Shown here: positions 9,016 to 18,210 of the stretch, in pieces
How positions within the stretch are numbered: position 1 is the stretch's first letter
Layout: each line of letters begins with the position of its first letter
Translations under genes and position numbers: made by a program
Notes under the pieces: model-generated
What the model was told of the DNA's origin: nothing
Database searches by the model: none
The model's input: the letters and a program-made list of their open reading frames with translations, nothing else
DNA from: JACKCR01 sp041390305
GTDB lineage: Bacteria; Eisenbacteria; RBG-16-71-46; CAIMUX01
Length of the DNA: 64,000 nt
Assembly: GCA_041390305.1 (NCBI GenBank)
Contig: JAWKQE010000011.1
Span: 1-64,000 of the forward strand
Direction: 5' to 3'

Positions 9016-9306
9016 TCAGTCGGCTTCTCGCGACGCCGATGTCGTCGCCACCGTAGTGGTGACCGTGGGGAGGCCACAGCGGTGGTAGTCCTCATACCAC
9101 CAGAGGGTTCCCGGATACGGTTCCCAAGGTGAGTACGGGAGTGTGACGTAGTATCCGTCGGTCCAGTAGTCGTACTCGGAATAGTCGTAGTCCGACCCGT
9201 AGAGGCCGTCGTAGGGATCCCGGAAGCCTACTTTCGTGTAGCATCCGGACGAAACCACCGCGAGAGCCACGACGCTGGCCAACAGGAAGTGATGGGGTCG
9301 TAACAT
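9016..9306 (-). CDS. Small Tyr-rich lipoprotein
   Basis: 97 aa starting MLRPHHFLLASVVALAVVS with lipobox VSSGC, so Cys is the expected lipidation site. The mature part is very Tyr/Asp-rich (DPYDGLYGSDYDYSEYDY) and then Pro/Trp-rich. No family recognised. ATG 9306 follows AGGAG on the minus strand. After the TGA at 9016 the same frame reopens and stays open to TGA 8824-8826, with a Ser/Thr/Pro-rich tail and acidic end (SESDEEAE). The protein may therefore have been about 160 aa, cut by a stop or a pair of indels. It lies just upstream of the broken barrel gene on the same strand, so a two-gene outer-membrane operon is likely. Confidence 0.6.
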   Translation of the reverse strand: MLRPHHFLLASVVALAVVSSGCYTKVGFRDPYDGLYGSDYDYSEYDYWTDGYYVTLPYSPWEPYPGTLWWYEDYHRCGLPTVTTTVATTSASREAD

Positions 9307-9390
9307 GTCCTTGCTCCTGGCTCTTGCTCGGTTCGCGGTCTGACGTCTCCTTTTCGACACGTCGGCCACAGTATAGGTTACGGTCCAACA

Positions 9391-11143
9391 ATGAGGTCAA
9401 TCATCAACACGGCACCTGTCTTCGTCCGCTCGCGCGCCAACGGTTCGGCGTCCCTGGCCCGCCTTCTCTCCACGGCTCTGCCGGCCGCGCTCGCGCTCTG
9501 CCTCGGATACACCGGCGTGCGGGCCGGGATCCCCGCTGGGGAGGCGGAGTCCCTGAAGAGAGCCGTGCAGCGAGTGGAAGAGTCCGCGACTCACGACGAG
9601 ATGAGCCTCCAGTTCTTCATCGAGGCCGGCGTCCTCGCGGCGAAGAACCGCAACTACGAAGCCATCGACAGGTACAGGCAGGCTCTCCAGCTCGACCATT
9701 CGGCCAACGCGATTGCTCTCCCTCTCGCGGAGGCGTTCTTCGAGACGTCCCAGGTCGATAGCGCCCGCGGTTACGCCGAGTCGGTTCTGGGGGATTCCGC
9801 TCAGGTAGCTCCGGCCCGGCGCCTTCTGGCCCGATGCGATCTCTATCAGGGGGATGCCGACGGCGCGATCGCGAACCTGAGAGGGTCACTGGAAGCGGAT
9901 CCGGACGATCAGTGGGCGTTCCTCAACCTGCTCTCCCTGCTCCAGCGACGCGGAAAGCTGAACGAGGCGCTGGTTCTCCTCGAACCGGCGATTCCCGAGA
10001 ATCTCGCCACGGCACACATCTACACGCGGCGCGCCGCACTTCGGAGTCAGCTGGGGCGACACGAGGAGGCTCTCTCCGACCTGATCGAGGCCCTCCGCAA
10101 AGACCCCGAGTACCCAGGCACGGAGGCCGCGCTCGTGCAGGAACTGGGGTCGGTCGAGCATCCTGAGAACGTCAAGGACGCGGTCGAGTCGCTCCTCTCC
10201 GAGGTGCCCGATCTGTTGGAGCTCCGGAGGGCGTGGATCACGGCCCTGAGTCAGTCCGACGATTGGAACGCGATCGGCCCGCAGCTCGAAACCTACCTGA
10301 CGCTCCAGCCGCAGGATGGCCGGGCCCACCTCCAGGCGGGGCTCCTCGCTCTCAAGGGAGACGACCGGAAGGCGGCCGAAGCGCACCTGCTCTCGGCGGC
10401 GGCGCTGCTCGATGGCGATCCGGACCCATATCGCTGGCTCTGGCGACTGGCCGCGCGAGGGTGACGACTGGACGGCCGCGGTCGCCGCGGCCGACTCGGT
10501 CCTCAGCCGGAGTCCGGGCGACGTGGAGGGCCTCTGGTTCAAGGGGCTCGCGCTCGACGAGGAAACCGGCCAGAGGAGGCTCTGGTCGTCCTCCGTGACC
10601 TGACGTCTCGGGCTCCCGGCCATCGGCCAGGCGTCTTCCTGCTCTCCGCGCTCCTTTCGACTCGCGAGGATTGGGCAGAGCGCCGCTCTTCTCCGTAAGT
10701 ACCTCGAGTCCGAGCCGAAGGATGGGGAGGCGCTTTTGCGGTGCGGAATCGCCGAGGAGCGGCTCGGGAAGTTCGAGACGGCGACGAACACGCTCCAGTC
10801 CGCGATCGAGATCGATCCGCGTGACCACGTGGCCCTCAACTATCTCGGTTACATGTGGCTGGAGCATGGCTGGAAGCCGGACGAAGCGATGACGATGATT
10901 CGTAAGGCACTCGAGCTCGATCCAGGAAACCCAGCGTACCTGGACAGTTACGGTTGGGGGTACTACCTCAGAGGTGATTATGCGGAGGCGGTCCGATATC
11001 TCGAGGAGGCCGTGACCAAGGCGGAGGAACATCCCGACATCCGTTCGCATCTCGGCCAGGTCTACGAGGCGGTCGGGCGTCTGGACGACGCACTCTTTCA
11101 GTACCGTAAAGCGTTGCAGTACAATCCAGAAGACCCGAACTGA
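9391..11143 (+). CDS. Secreted TPR-repeat protein, frameshifted
   Basis: About 584 aa over three or four frame segments; the span is not a multiple of three. The first segment (9391-10462) has a signal peptide (TALPAALALCLGYTGVRA) and successive tetratricopeptide units such as NRNYEAIDRYRQALQLD. Reading then continues in a second frame (GDDWTAAVAAADSVLSRSPG) and, after more shifts between 10600 and 10735, in the segment ending 11143. That one has clear TPR units (ALNYLGYMWLEHGWKPDEA, DSYGWGYYLRGDYAEAVRYL). TPR arrays mediate protein-protein contacts; the partner is unknown. It lies upstream of the ECF sigma module and probably acts in the envelope. Confidence 0.75.
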
Positions 11144-11225
11144 TCGAGCGTGTGGGTCGGTTGGATACTTCAGAGAAAGACAGTGACACCCTGATTCGTT
11201 CCGTGGATCCCATTTTGGGAGCAGC

Positions 11226-11256
11226 GGGAACCGGGATCATCGACCCGTGTTCTCAC
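11226..11256 (+). promoter_or_regulatory. Candidate ECF-type promoter of the sigma gene
   Basis: GGGAACC at 11226-11232 resembles the GGAAC -35 element used by many ECF sigma factors. A 16-nt spacer separates it from GTTCTC at 11249-11254. It lies about 25-55 nt before ATG 11282, which has its own GGGGAGG at 11271-11277. ECF sigma genes commonly autoregulate from such promoters. Recognised by eye only. Confidence 0.4.
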
Positions 11257-11281
11257 AGACGGAGCGAATTGGGGAGGCGAG

Positions 11282-11911
11282 ATGCCATTGACGGAAAAGA
11301 AGTCGAATCCGCCCGTGTTCTCGGCCCTGCCGGACGAAGCCCTCATGGAGCACGTCGTTCGCGGGTCCGAGGCTGCGTTTGCGGCCCTCGTCGATCGGTA
11401 TCGGAACCGGATCATCAACCTGGTGAGTCGGTTCATCAGCGATCGGGACCGTGCGCAGGAGATCGCGCAGGAAGTGTTCCTTCGCATCTACGTGCACCGC
11501 GAGCGCTACCGGCCGAACGGGAAGTTCAGCACCTGGATGTACACGATCGCCGTGAACCTCGCCAAGAACGAGATCCGGCGCCGCGTGAGGTCCAAGGGAG
11601 TCGTCAGCTTGGACAAGCTGATCGAGGTCGCCGGAGACTCCGGGAAGTTCGTCACCGATCCCACGCAGAAGCCGGATCGTCGACTCCAGCAGCGTGAAGT
11701 CCAGGAGTACGTCGAAGAGGCGCTCAAGCGACTGCCGGAGAAGTTCCGCGAAGTGATCGTGCTGCGGGACATCCAGCAGCTGTCGTACGAAGAGATCGAA
11801 GAAGTACTCGGGATTCCGGGCGGAACCGTCCGTTCCCGAATCAACCGTGCCCGAACCTCTCTCCAGGAGATGCTCGGGGACTTGGTAGAAGGTGGCATCG
11901 ATGAAATGTAG
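11282..11911 (+). CDS. ECF-subfamily RNA polymerase sigma factor
   Basis: 209 aa with the two-domain ECF layout. Region 2 is YRNRIINLVSRFISDRDRAQ followed by EIAQEVFLRIYV and KFSTWMYTIAVNLAKNEIRR. Region 4 is LPEKFREVIVLRDIQQLSYE with EIEEVLGIPGGTVRSRINRA, a helix-turn-helix for the -35 element. It is RpoE-like. The ATG follows a strong GGGGAGG. The next gene is a zinc-finger anti-sigma factor overlapping by 11 nt, the standard sigma/anti-sigma pair, and an HtrA-like gene follows, suggesting an envelope-stress module. Confidence 0.92.
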   Translation: MPLTEKKSNPPVFSALPDEALMEHVVRGSEAAFAALVDRYRNRIINLVSRFISDRDRAQEIAQEVFLRIYVHRERYRPNGKFSTWMYTIAVNLAKNEIRRRVRSKGVVSLDKLIEVAGDSGKFVTDPTQKPDRRLQQREVQEYVEEALKRLPEKFREVIVLRDIQQLSYEEIEEVLGIPGGTVRSRINRARTSLQEMLGDLVEGGIDEM

Positions 11912-12551
11912 TGAGGCCCGTGAGCTCTTCTGTGCCCGCATGGACGAAGAGCTTCCTCTCGATCGCCTCTCGACGATGGACTCTCACCTGGCAGCATGCC
12001 ACGGGTGCCGTTCGGCCTGGGTGAAGTACCGAACGACGGTTGGACTGCTGCATCGCCTTCCCGAAGAGACGACACAGCCCGCATTCGTGGGGCAGGTTCT
12101 GGATCGCATTCGAGCGCACGAAGCGGAAGGTAACCGGGTTCTCGCGCCGCTCGACTCCGCGGGTGCGTCCGCCCGTCCGAACTGGCTCGAGTCGCTCAGG
12201 GACTGGATGGGCCAGTGGGTCCTACGGCCGGTTCCTGCCATGGCGTTCGGATCGTTGGTCATCGGTGTCGCACTCGGCTCGTGGGCGAATCACCTGTCCA
12301 CCTCGGGCGGAACGATGGAGTCCATGGCCGACGTTGCCCCGGCTCCGGCCGTGGAGGCCGTACCGGCGACGATGCTCCAGCCCAGCTTGGGCGACCGTCC
12401 TTTCCAGGACCTCGCCGACGAGATCGCGACGAAGGCTCTGGATCCCCGGCAAGAGTCGCAGGCTCCGTTCTACTCTCCGAATTGGGGCGGAGGTCTCCAG
12501 ACTCAGGTGCGATACAGCGATGACAGTGACGGTCCTCGGATCATCTTCTAG
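11901..12551 (+). CDS. Zinc-finger anti-sigma factor, single-pass membrane
   Basis: 216 aa from ATG 11901, which overlaps the sigma stop; GTG 11892 is an alternative. The N-terminal zinc-binding anti-sigma domain shows C-x(n)-HxxxCxxC (CSEARELF then HLAACHGC). One membrane segment (AMAFGSLVIGVALGSW, about residues 117-133) is followed by a roughly 80-residue periplasmic part. Expected to hold the sigma factor at the membrane until signal-induced proteolysis. The C-terminal part has no known domain and is the likely sensor. Confidence 0.85.
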   Translation: MKCSEARELFCARMDEELPLDRLSTMDSHLAACHGCRSAWVKYRTTVGLLHRLPEETTQPAFVGQVLDRIRAHEAEGNRVLAPLDSAGASARPNWLESLRDWMGQWVLRPVPAMAFGSLVIGVALGSWANHLSTSGGTMESMADVAPAPAVEAVPATMLQPSLGDRPFQDLADEIATKALDPRQESQAPFYSPNWGGGLQTQVRYSDDSDGPRIIF

Positions 12552-13839
12552 AGATCGATCCTCGGGACCGGAGTTGGCCGCCGCGGAACCATCGAACTCG
12601 GCCTCGAGGTCGAGGCGATCGATCCGAGGCGGCCGCGCCATTCTTCCCGCCCTCCTCTCCCTGGCCACGCTCGTCAGCGTGGGATCCACGTCCCGCCTCG
12701 GCGTTCCCGAGTGGCAACACGGCCCTCGGCGCCGTGCTCGAGGGGTTCACCAAACGGTACGAGCAGTCGATCGTCTTCGTCCGGGCGACGCGCGCCGTCG
12801 GCCCCGATCCCCAGAGCTTCTCCGTCTTCGGCGCGCCCTCGCTCGAGCCGGAAACCGAAGTCCTGTGGAGCGCGGGAATCGTCTGTGACGCTGCCGGCCG
12901 CGTCCTCACCTGCGCTGATGGCGCGCAGCCGACCGACCAGATCGAACTCGTGACGATGGACGGGGCGAAGCTCCCCGCGCGCTTCCTCGGTCAGGACGGC
13001 CGGACGGGGTTGTCGCTTCTGGAGCCGGCCGACGTGTCGCCCGCGAAGCCGCTGCAGCCCCTCGGTAGATGCGCCTCGGCTGCGCCGACCCGTGAGAGTG
13101 ACTGGGTGGTGCTTCTGGGCCCGGACCCGTCGGTTTCCGGACTCGAGCCGCGGCTCGGGCGATTGGAGCGGATCCTTCCGGCGACGACGACAGGAGGCGC
13201 GACCCTGCTTCGGATCGACGTGGAAGGCGGTCCCGGAGGATGCGGGGCCGTCGTCGTCGACGGCAACGGTGATCTCGTCGGGATGGTCGTGGACCGCGAT
13301 CCGCTCGTCCAGGACCCGGGTCCGACCGTTCAGAGCATCCTCGACGAGCCCGTGTGGGCACTGCCCCGGGGGCTCTTCGACTCCGCCGCGGCGCTGGCGT
13401 CCGCAGACCGTTCGCGGACCGGGTTCCTCGGGGTACAGACGCGACGCCTCGGTCCCTGGCGGAGGCGGACGTCGAGGCCGTTCCGATTTCGACGGCGCCG
13501 ATCGAGGTTCGTCGCGTTCTTCCCGGCAGTCCGGCCGGACAGGCCGGGCTCATGGCGAGGGACCTCCTTCTGTCGGTCGACGGGGAACTCGTGCAGGACG
13601 TCAACGCGGTGAGTGAGCGTGTGTCGGAGATCGCGCCGGGTTCCAGAGCCACCCTCCGGGTGCTGCGTGGGGGGATCCAGTACACTCTCGAGGCCGTGAT
13701 CGGAGACCGGAGTTCGCTCGACTGGCTGGACCGCTGCTATCGCCGCAGCCTCAGGCGCGAGAGGCTTCTGGAATCAGAGATCGACCTGTTGGAGCAGGAG
13801 CTCGGGAACCTCCGGGCGCTCCAGGATCGCCTTCAGTAA
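12520..13839 (+). CDS. HtrA-like protein with trypsin and PDZ domains, triad lost, frameshifted
   Basis: About 440 aa across three frame segments with shifts near 12715 and 13430; net frame is restored. A signal/membrane segment (ILPALLSLATLVSV) precedes a trypsin-like barrel, then a PDZ domain (VLPGSPAGQAGLMARDLLLS, with VDGELVQDVN) and a short coiled C-terminus. In the protease domain the His motif (normally TNxHV) reads LTCADGA, the Asp motif (normally TDLAVLK) reads RTGLSLLEP, and the Ser motif (normally GNSGGP) reads GGCGAVVVD. All three catalytic residues are therefore replaced, with Cys at the nucleophile position. The start is uncertain; ATG 12520 overlaps the anti-sigma gene. Confidence 0.7.
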
Positions 13840-13885
13840 CTCCCCAACTTTGACCCGGTCGATCCGGAGTGCTGGCGTGCCGACG

Positions 13886-14913
13886 ATGTGCCACACACGC
13901 GTAGTCTTCGGCGCCTCGACCCTACTCGGTCTCGCGCTACTCCTCGTCGCCGGCTGCGCGGGCGACCTCCTCTGGGCCGTGGGCCAGACGGAGAAGCTCG
14001 GACTCGTGACGTCCTTTTCCCTCCAGGATCGACGTGTCTCCATCCTCAGCGATTCGTTGGAGGCACCGGTGCTCATGGTTCGTCCCGAGAACCGGTTCCG
14101 GGTGGACCCGATCCCGAACGATCTCTTCGAGCCGAACCGTGACTGGAAGGCGATCGCCGTCCTCACGAACGTGAACGAGCCCGGTAGCCTGCGCGAGGTC
14201 GTGGATCATCTCATCTCGACCCAGGAGCAGCAGGAGCTCGCCGCAACGACGCCGGGTACCGCCTGATCGAGAACGCCTGGGCCAAGGGGCGGTGCATCCT
14301 GCTCGTCCACGCGAAGGACACTCCGTCGTTCGAGGCGTTCATGAAGGCGGAGGGACGTGATCTCGCCGCTCGGTACGACGAGGCGCTCCAGACCGCGATC
14401 GGTCCGGCCGTCCTCGCCGCCGGCGAGGACGAGGACATGGAGTCCTACATCCGCCAGAACTACGGGTTCGAGATCGGAATTCCCCGCGGGTATCTCACCG
14501 GGGAGGACGCCGAGGGGCAGGTCATCAGGCTCTACCGCGTCATCGATGGCGAGCCGGCGAGGTACGTCATGGTTCACTGGATGCCCGCCGCGGAAGGGCC
14601 GAAGACACTTCAGGAGTTCGTCGCGCTCCGAAACGAACTCGGCGAGATCTACTATCAGGGGGATCACATTCTCGAGGAGCGCACCCAGACCCGTGAGGGG
14701 GTGTTCCAAGACCAACCGGCCTGGCTCATCGAAGGCGTCTGGCAGAACGACCGCTTCGTGATGGGCGGGCCGTTCCGCACGTTCGGGTTCGTGAGGGGAG
14801 GGAGATTCTTCCTGCTCGACGCCGCCGTATTCAACCCTCCGGGAAGCAAGCTTCCCTATCTGCGCGAAGCCTTGGCCGTGGCCCGGACCTTCCGCGTCGT
14901 GGAGCCCTCTTGA
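13886..14913 (+). CDS. DUF4837 family lipoprotein, one frameshift
   Basis: About 342 aa. The N-terminus has a lipoprotein signal (TLLGLALLLVAGCAGD). The body matches DUF4837: NYGFEIGIPRGY, ALRNELGEIYYQGDHI, and IEGVWQNDRFVMGGPFRTFG followed by FFLLDAAVFNPPGSK, the usual end. The frame changes near 14250; the reading GYRLIENAWAKGRCILLVHA then bridges to the second segment. DUF4837 lipoproteins are mostly known from Bacteroidota and relatives; function unknown, probably periplasmic face of the outer membrane. The stop overlaps the aroB start by 4 nt. Confidence 0.72.
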
Positions 14914-15992
14914 TCGATCTCGAAGTGAAGACGACGTCCCGGACCTATCCCGTGCGCATCGGGTCCTGGCGTGACTGGGACCTGCGCGGTCTGCTCGATC
15001 TGGACTCGATGGGGTCGTGGGCTCTGGTCGGCGACAAGCGTGTCTGGGAGCACTGGGGACAGGACCTGCTCTCCGCGTTCGGTTCCGCCGGAATCGAGCC
15101 GGCCGTCCTGACGCTCGAAGCCGGCGAGCCGATGAAGTCCCACGACTCCGTGTTCCAGGTCTACGACTTCTTCCTCCACCACAGACTCAAGCGCGACGGC
15201 GTCGTCGTCGTGTTCGGCGGAGGAGTGCTGGGAGACCTGGTGGGGTTCGCCGCGGCAACCTACCAGCGGGGCGTGAGGTACATCCAGATCCCATCGACCC
15301 TGCTCGCGATGGTGGACAGCGCGGTCGGGGGGAAGACCGGGGTGAACTACCGGAACCACAAGAACATGATCGGGGCGTTTCACCAGCCCGATGCGGTTCT
15401 GGTCGCTCCCGAGTGGTTGCTGAGCCTGCCGCAGCGTGAGTTCCGCGCCGGTCTGGCCGAGGTGGTCAAGTGCGGCGCGATCCGAGATCCGCAGCTCCTC
15501 ACGCTCCTCGAGGAGGCCGATCCGCAGCGCCTACTTAGGTCCACCATCCTCGAGGAGGTGATCGCGCGTGCGCTCGCCGTGAAGGCCGCGGTGGTCGGTG
15601 AGGACGAGACGGACATGGGGGTGCGGCACATCCTCAACTACGGGCATACGTTTGCCCACGCGATCGAGAGCGCGACCTCGTTCGAGCGGTTTCTCCACGG
15701 AGAGGCGGTCGCGATCGGGATGGTCGCCGCAGCCCAGCTCTCGACCCGGGTGGTAGGGATGGACCCCAAGTCTGCGGAGCGGCTGGAAGCTCTCCTCGTG
15801 CGCCACGGACTGCCGGTCCGGGCACCCCATGTCGACGCGGAGAACCTGCTGGAACTGATGACGATGGACAAGAAGGCGAACGCCAAGGGGCAGCGGTGGG
15901 TGTTGACACCCGAGTGGGGCAAGGCTACCGTCTCGACCCAAGTTCCGACGGAAGAGGTCCGTCGCGCACTCTCCTACGTCCTCGAATCATGA
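14910..15992 (+). CDS. aroB: 3-dehydroquinate synthase
   Basis: 360 aa. Second step of the shikimate pathway, converting DAHP to 3-dehydroquinate with NAD and a divalent metal. Signatures: VVVFGGGVLGDLVGFAAATY, IPSTLLAMVDSAVGGKTGVN and LAEVVKCGAI; metal ligands lie in EVVKCG (Glu), LNYGHTFAHAIE (His) and LHGEAVAIG (His). The TTG start overlaps the DUF4837 stop (TTGA). AroQ follows with a 4-nt ATGA overlap, so the two shikimate genes are coupled. Confidence 0.95.
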   Translation: MIDLEVKTTSRTYPVRIGSWRDWDLRGLLDLDSMGSWALVGDKRVWEHWGQDLLSAFGSAGIEPAVLTLEAGEPMKSHDSVFQVYDFFLHHRLKRDGVVVVFGGGVLGDLVGFAAATYQRGVRYIQIPSTLLAMVDSAVGGKTGVNYRNHKNMIGAFHQPDAVLVAPEWLLSLPQREFRAGLAEVVKCGAIRDPQLLTLLEEADPQRLLRSTILEEVIARALAVKAAVVGEDETDMGVRHILNYGHTFAHAIESATSFERFLHGEAVAIGMVAAAQLSTRVVGMDPKSAERLEALLVRHGLPVRAPHVDAENLLELMTMDKKANAKGQRWVLTPEWGKATVSTQVPTEEVRRALSYVLES

Positions 15993-16426
15993 AGCGAATC
16001 CTCGTACTCCACGGACCGAACCTGAACCTGCTCGGGGTGCGCGAGCCAGCCGTCTACGGCAAGGAGACGCTGGCCGAGATCGACGCGCGCCTGGTTCAGG
16101 AGGGTGTCCGACTTGGGGTTACGGTCGATACCTTCCAGTCGAATCACGAAGGGGAGTTGATCGATCGTCTTCACGATGCCAGGGGCAAGGTGGCGGGGGT
16201 GATTCTCAACCCCGGCGGGCTGACCCACACGAGCGTCTCGCTTCGGGATGCCGTTTCCGCCGTAGAGATCCCCGTCATCGAAGTGCATTTGAGTAACACG
16301 TTCGCCCGGGAGCCGTTCCGTCAGGAAGACCGTATCGCGCCGGTCTGTCGGGGGGTTATCGTGGGGCTGGGTTCGACCGGGTACGTCCTCGCTCTGGAGG
16401 CGTTGGCCGGTCCGAGAGGGGAGTGA
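15989..16426 (+). CDS. aroQ: Type II 3-dehydroquinate dehydratase
   Basis: 145 aa, normal length. Third shikimate step, dehydration of dehydroquinate. LHGPNLNLLGVREPAVYG carries the catalytic Tyr; FQSNHEGELID and ILNPGGLTHTSVSLRDA are conserved substrate-binding stretches; EVHLSNTFAREPFR carries the catalytic His context. It overlaps aroB by ATGA and is followed 9 nt later by accB; an aroQ-accB-accC order is common in bacteria. Confidence 0.95.
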   Translation: MKRILVLHGPNLNLLGVREPAVYGKETLAEIDARLVQEGVRLGVTVDTFQSNHEGELIDRLHDARGKVAGVILNPGGLTHTSVSLRDAVSAVEIPVIEVHLSNTFAREPFRQEDRIAPVCRGVIVGLGSTGYVLALEALAGPRGE

Positions 16427-16435
16427 GGGCCTGGG

Positions 16436-16960
16436 ATGGCACTGGAGAAAGCTCCGATGAAAGTCGATGACATCAAGAGACTCGTCGAGGTCTTCCAGGA
16501 GAGCGGAATCGACGAGTTGGAGGTGAGTTGGGGCGAAGGCCAGACCATCCGGATGACCCGGAGGCTGGGCGGAGCCGAGCAGAACGGTGTGTATCTGCCG
16601 CAGATGATGGCGCCACAGGTGCCCGCGATGCAGATGCCCCCGTCCATGCCGTCCTACCCGACTTTTCCTGCCCAAGAAACGACCAGCGCTCCGACCGCGG
16701 CACCCGCCGAGGACGCAGGACTGGCTGAGATCCGTTCTCCGATGGTCGGAACTTTCTATCGGGCCCCGAGTCCGGAGTCGCCTCCCTACGTGGAGGTCGG
16801 GGCGCGTGTGGAAAAGGGTCAGGTCGTCTGCATCGTCGAAGCGATGAAGCTCATGAACGAGATCGAAGCGGAGGTGTCCGGGACGATCGTCAGAGCCGTC
16901 GCGGAGAACGCACAGCCGGTCGAGTTCAACCAGCCCCTCTTCCTCGTGCGTCCGGATTGA
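16436..16960 (+). CDS. accB: Biotin carboxyl carrier protein of acetyl-CoA carboxylase
   Basis: 174 aa. Carries the carboxyl group on biotin attached to Lys in EAMKLMNEIEAEVSG (about residue 139). N-terminal domain IKRLVEVFQESGIDELEVSW, a Pro/Ala/Met-rich linker (about residues 50-90), then the biotinyl domain (RSPMVGTFYRAPSPESPPYV). Provides malonyl-CoA for the fab cluster upstream. Separated from its usual partner accC by a pilT-like gene. Confidence 0.94.
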   Translation: MALEKAPMKVDDIKRLVEVFQESGIDELEVSWGEGQTIRMTRRLGGAEQNGVYLPQMMAPQVPAMQMPPSMPSYPTFPAQETTSAPTAAPAEDAGLAEIRSPMVGTFYRAPSPESPPYVEVGARVEKGQVVCIVEAMKLMNEIEAEVSGTIVRAVAENAQPVEFNQPLFLVRPD

Positions 16961-17000
16961 CGTCTCCGGGTAGCCGGCCCGATCCCGTGGGGGAGCTCTC

Positions 17001-18191
17001 ATGGATCTGCGTCGGCTGCTCGAGAAGATGATGGACACCGGAGCGAGTGACCTCCACCTGAAGACCGGCACGAGGCCGATCCTGCGCGTGGATGGCGTCC
17101 TCGGACCCACGGACGATCCGCCTCTCAACTCCAAGGACCTCGACGCGATCTGCGATCAGGTGCTGACTCCGAAGCAGAAGGAGCAGTATCTCCGCGAGCG
17201 CGAGATCGACTTCGCGTTCGGCGTCCCCGGACTGGCGCGTTTCCGCGCGAACTTCTTCTACCAGCGCGGGACTGCGGCCATGGCCGTGCGTCACGTACCG
17301 CTCGGTGTGCCGGCGATCGAGGATCTCAACCTCCCCACGATCGTCGAGCAGCTCTCCTCCCGGAGGCGTGGGCTCATCCTCGTCACCGGCACCGTCGGTT
17401 CGGGAAAGTCGACCACCCTCGCGTCGATGATCGACTGCATCAACCGGAGCGAGGCGCGCAACGTGATCACGGTGGAAGACCCGATCGAGTTCCTCCACCG
17501 TGACGAGAAGTCGATCATCAACCAGCGCGAGGTGGGACTCGACACCGGGACCTATCTCTCGGCCCTCAAGCACATTCTCCGTCAGGACCCCGACGTCATC
17601 CTCCTGGGAGAGATCCGAGACCAGGAGACGATGTCGATCGCGCTCATGGCGGCCGACACCGGACACTTGGTCCTCTCGACCCTCCACACGATCGACGCCC
17701 CGCAGACGGTGAACCGAATCCTCTCCTTCTATCCTCCTCACCAGCACGCAGAAATCCGCTTCCTGCTGGCGAGTACGCTCCAGGCCGTCATCTCCCAGCG
17801 CCTCATCCAGAAGACGGAGGGGAAGGGGCGAGTCCCGGCCGTGGAGGTGATGCTCAATACGGCAGCGATCCAGGACTATCTGATGTCGCCGGAAAAGACC
17901 CTCATGATAAAGTCCGCAATCCAGGAGGGAGCCCAGCAGTACGGCATGCAGACGTTCGATCAGTCGCTCATGTCGCTCTTCACGCAGGGACTCATCTCCT
18001 ACGATGCGGCGATGCAGAACGCTTCGAACCCGTCGGAGCTCGATCTGCGGATGAAGGGTATCAGCTCTTCGAGCGACACGACCTGGTCCGCTTTCGAGGG
18101 GAAGACGGAGCAAGAGGAGGAAGAGGAGGGGGCCGGTCATAGGTTGTCCCAGGAACCACCGGATGTTCCGAAGGGGATAACGAAGTACTGA
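17001..18191 (+). CDS. pilT: PilT/PilU-type twitching-motility ATPase
   Basis: 396 aa; PilT is usually 340-370. N-terminal PAS-like part (GASDLHLKTGTRPILRVDG), then RecA-like core: Walker A TGTVGSGKSTT, ITVEDPIEFLH Asp box, Walker B DPDVILLGEIRD, His box HLVLSTLHTIDA. The motif AIRDKNLR-type PilT tail is not seen; instead there is a Glu-rich end (EGKTEQEEEEEGAG). Hydrolyses ATP to pull type IV pilus subunits from the fibre. Its place between accB and accC is unusual; spacing of 41 and 20 nt suggests one message. Confidence 0.9.
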   Translation: MDLRRLLEKMMDTGASDLHLKTGTRPILRVDGVLGPTDDPPLNSKDLDAICDQVLTPKQKEQYLREREIDFAFGVPGLARFRANFFYQRGTAAMAVRHVPLGVPAIEDLNLPTIVEQLSSRRRGLILVTGTVGSGKSTTLASMIDCINRSEARNVITVEDPIEFLHRDEKSIINQREVGLDTGTYLSALKHILRQDPDVILLGEIRDQETMSIALMAADTGHLVLSTLHTIDAPQTVNRILSFYPPHQHAEIRFLLASTLQAVISQRLIQKTEGKGRVPAVEVMLNTAAIQDYLMSPEKTLMIKSAIQEGAQQYGMQTFDQSLMSLFTQGLISYDAAMQNASNPSELDLRMKGISSSSDTTWSAFEGKTEQEEEEEGAGHRLSQEPPDVPKGITKY

Positions 18192-18210
18192 GCCTGCTTC
18201 TCGGAAGCGC

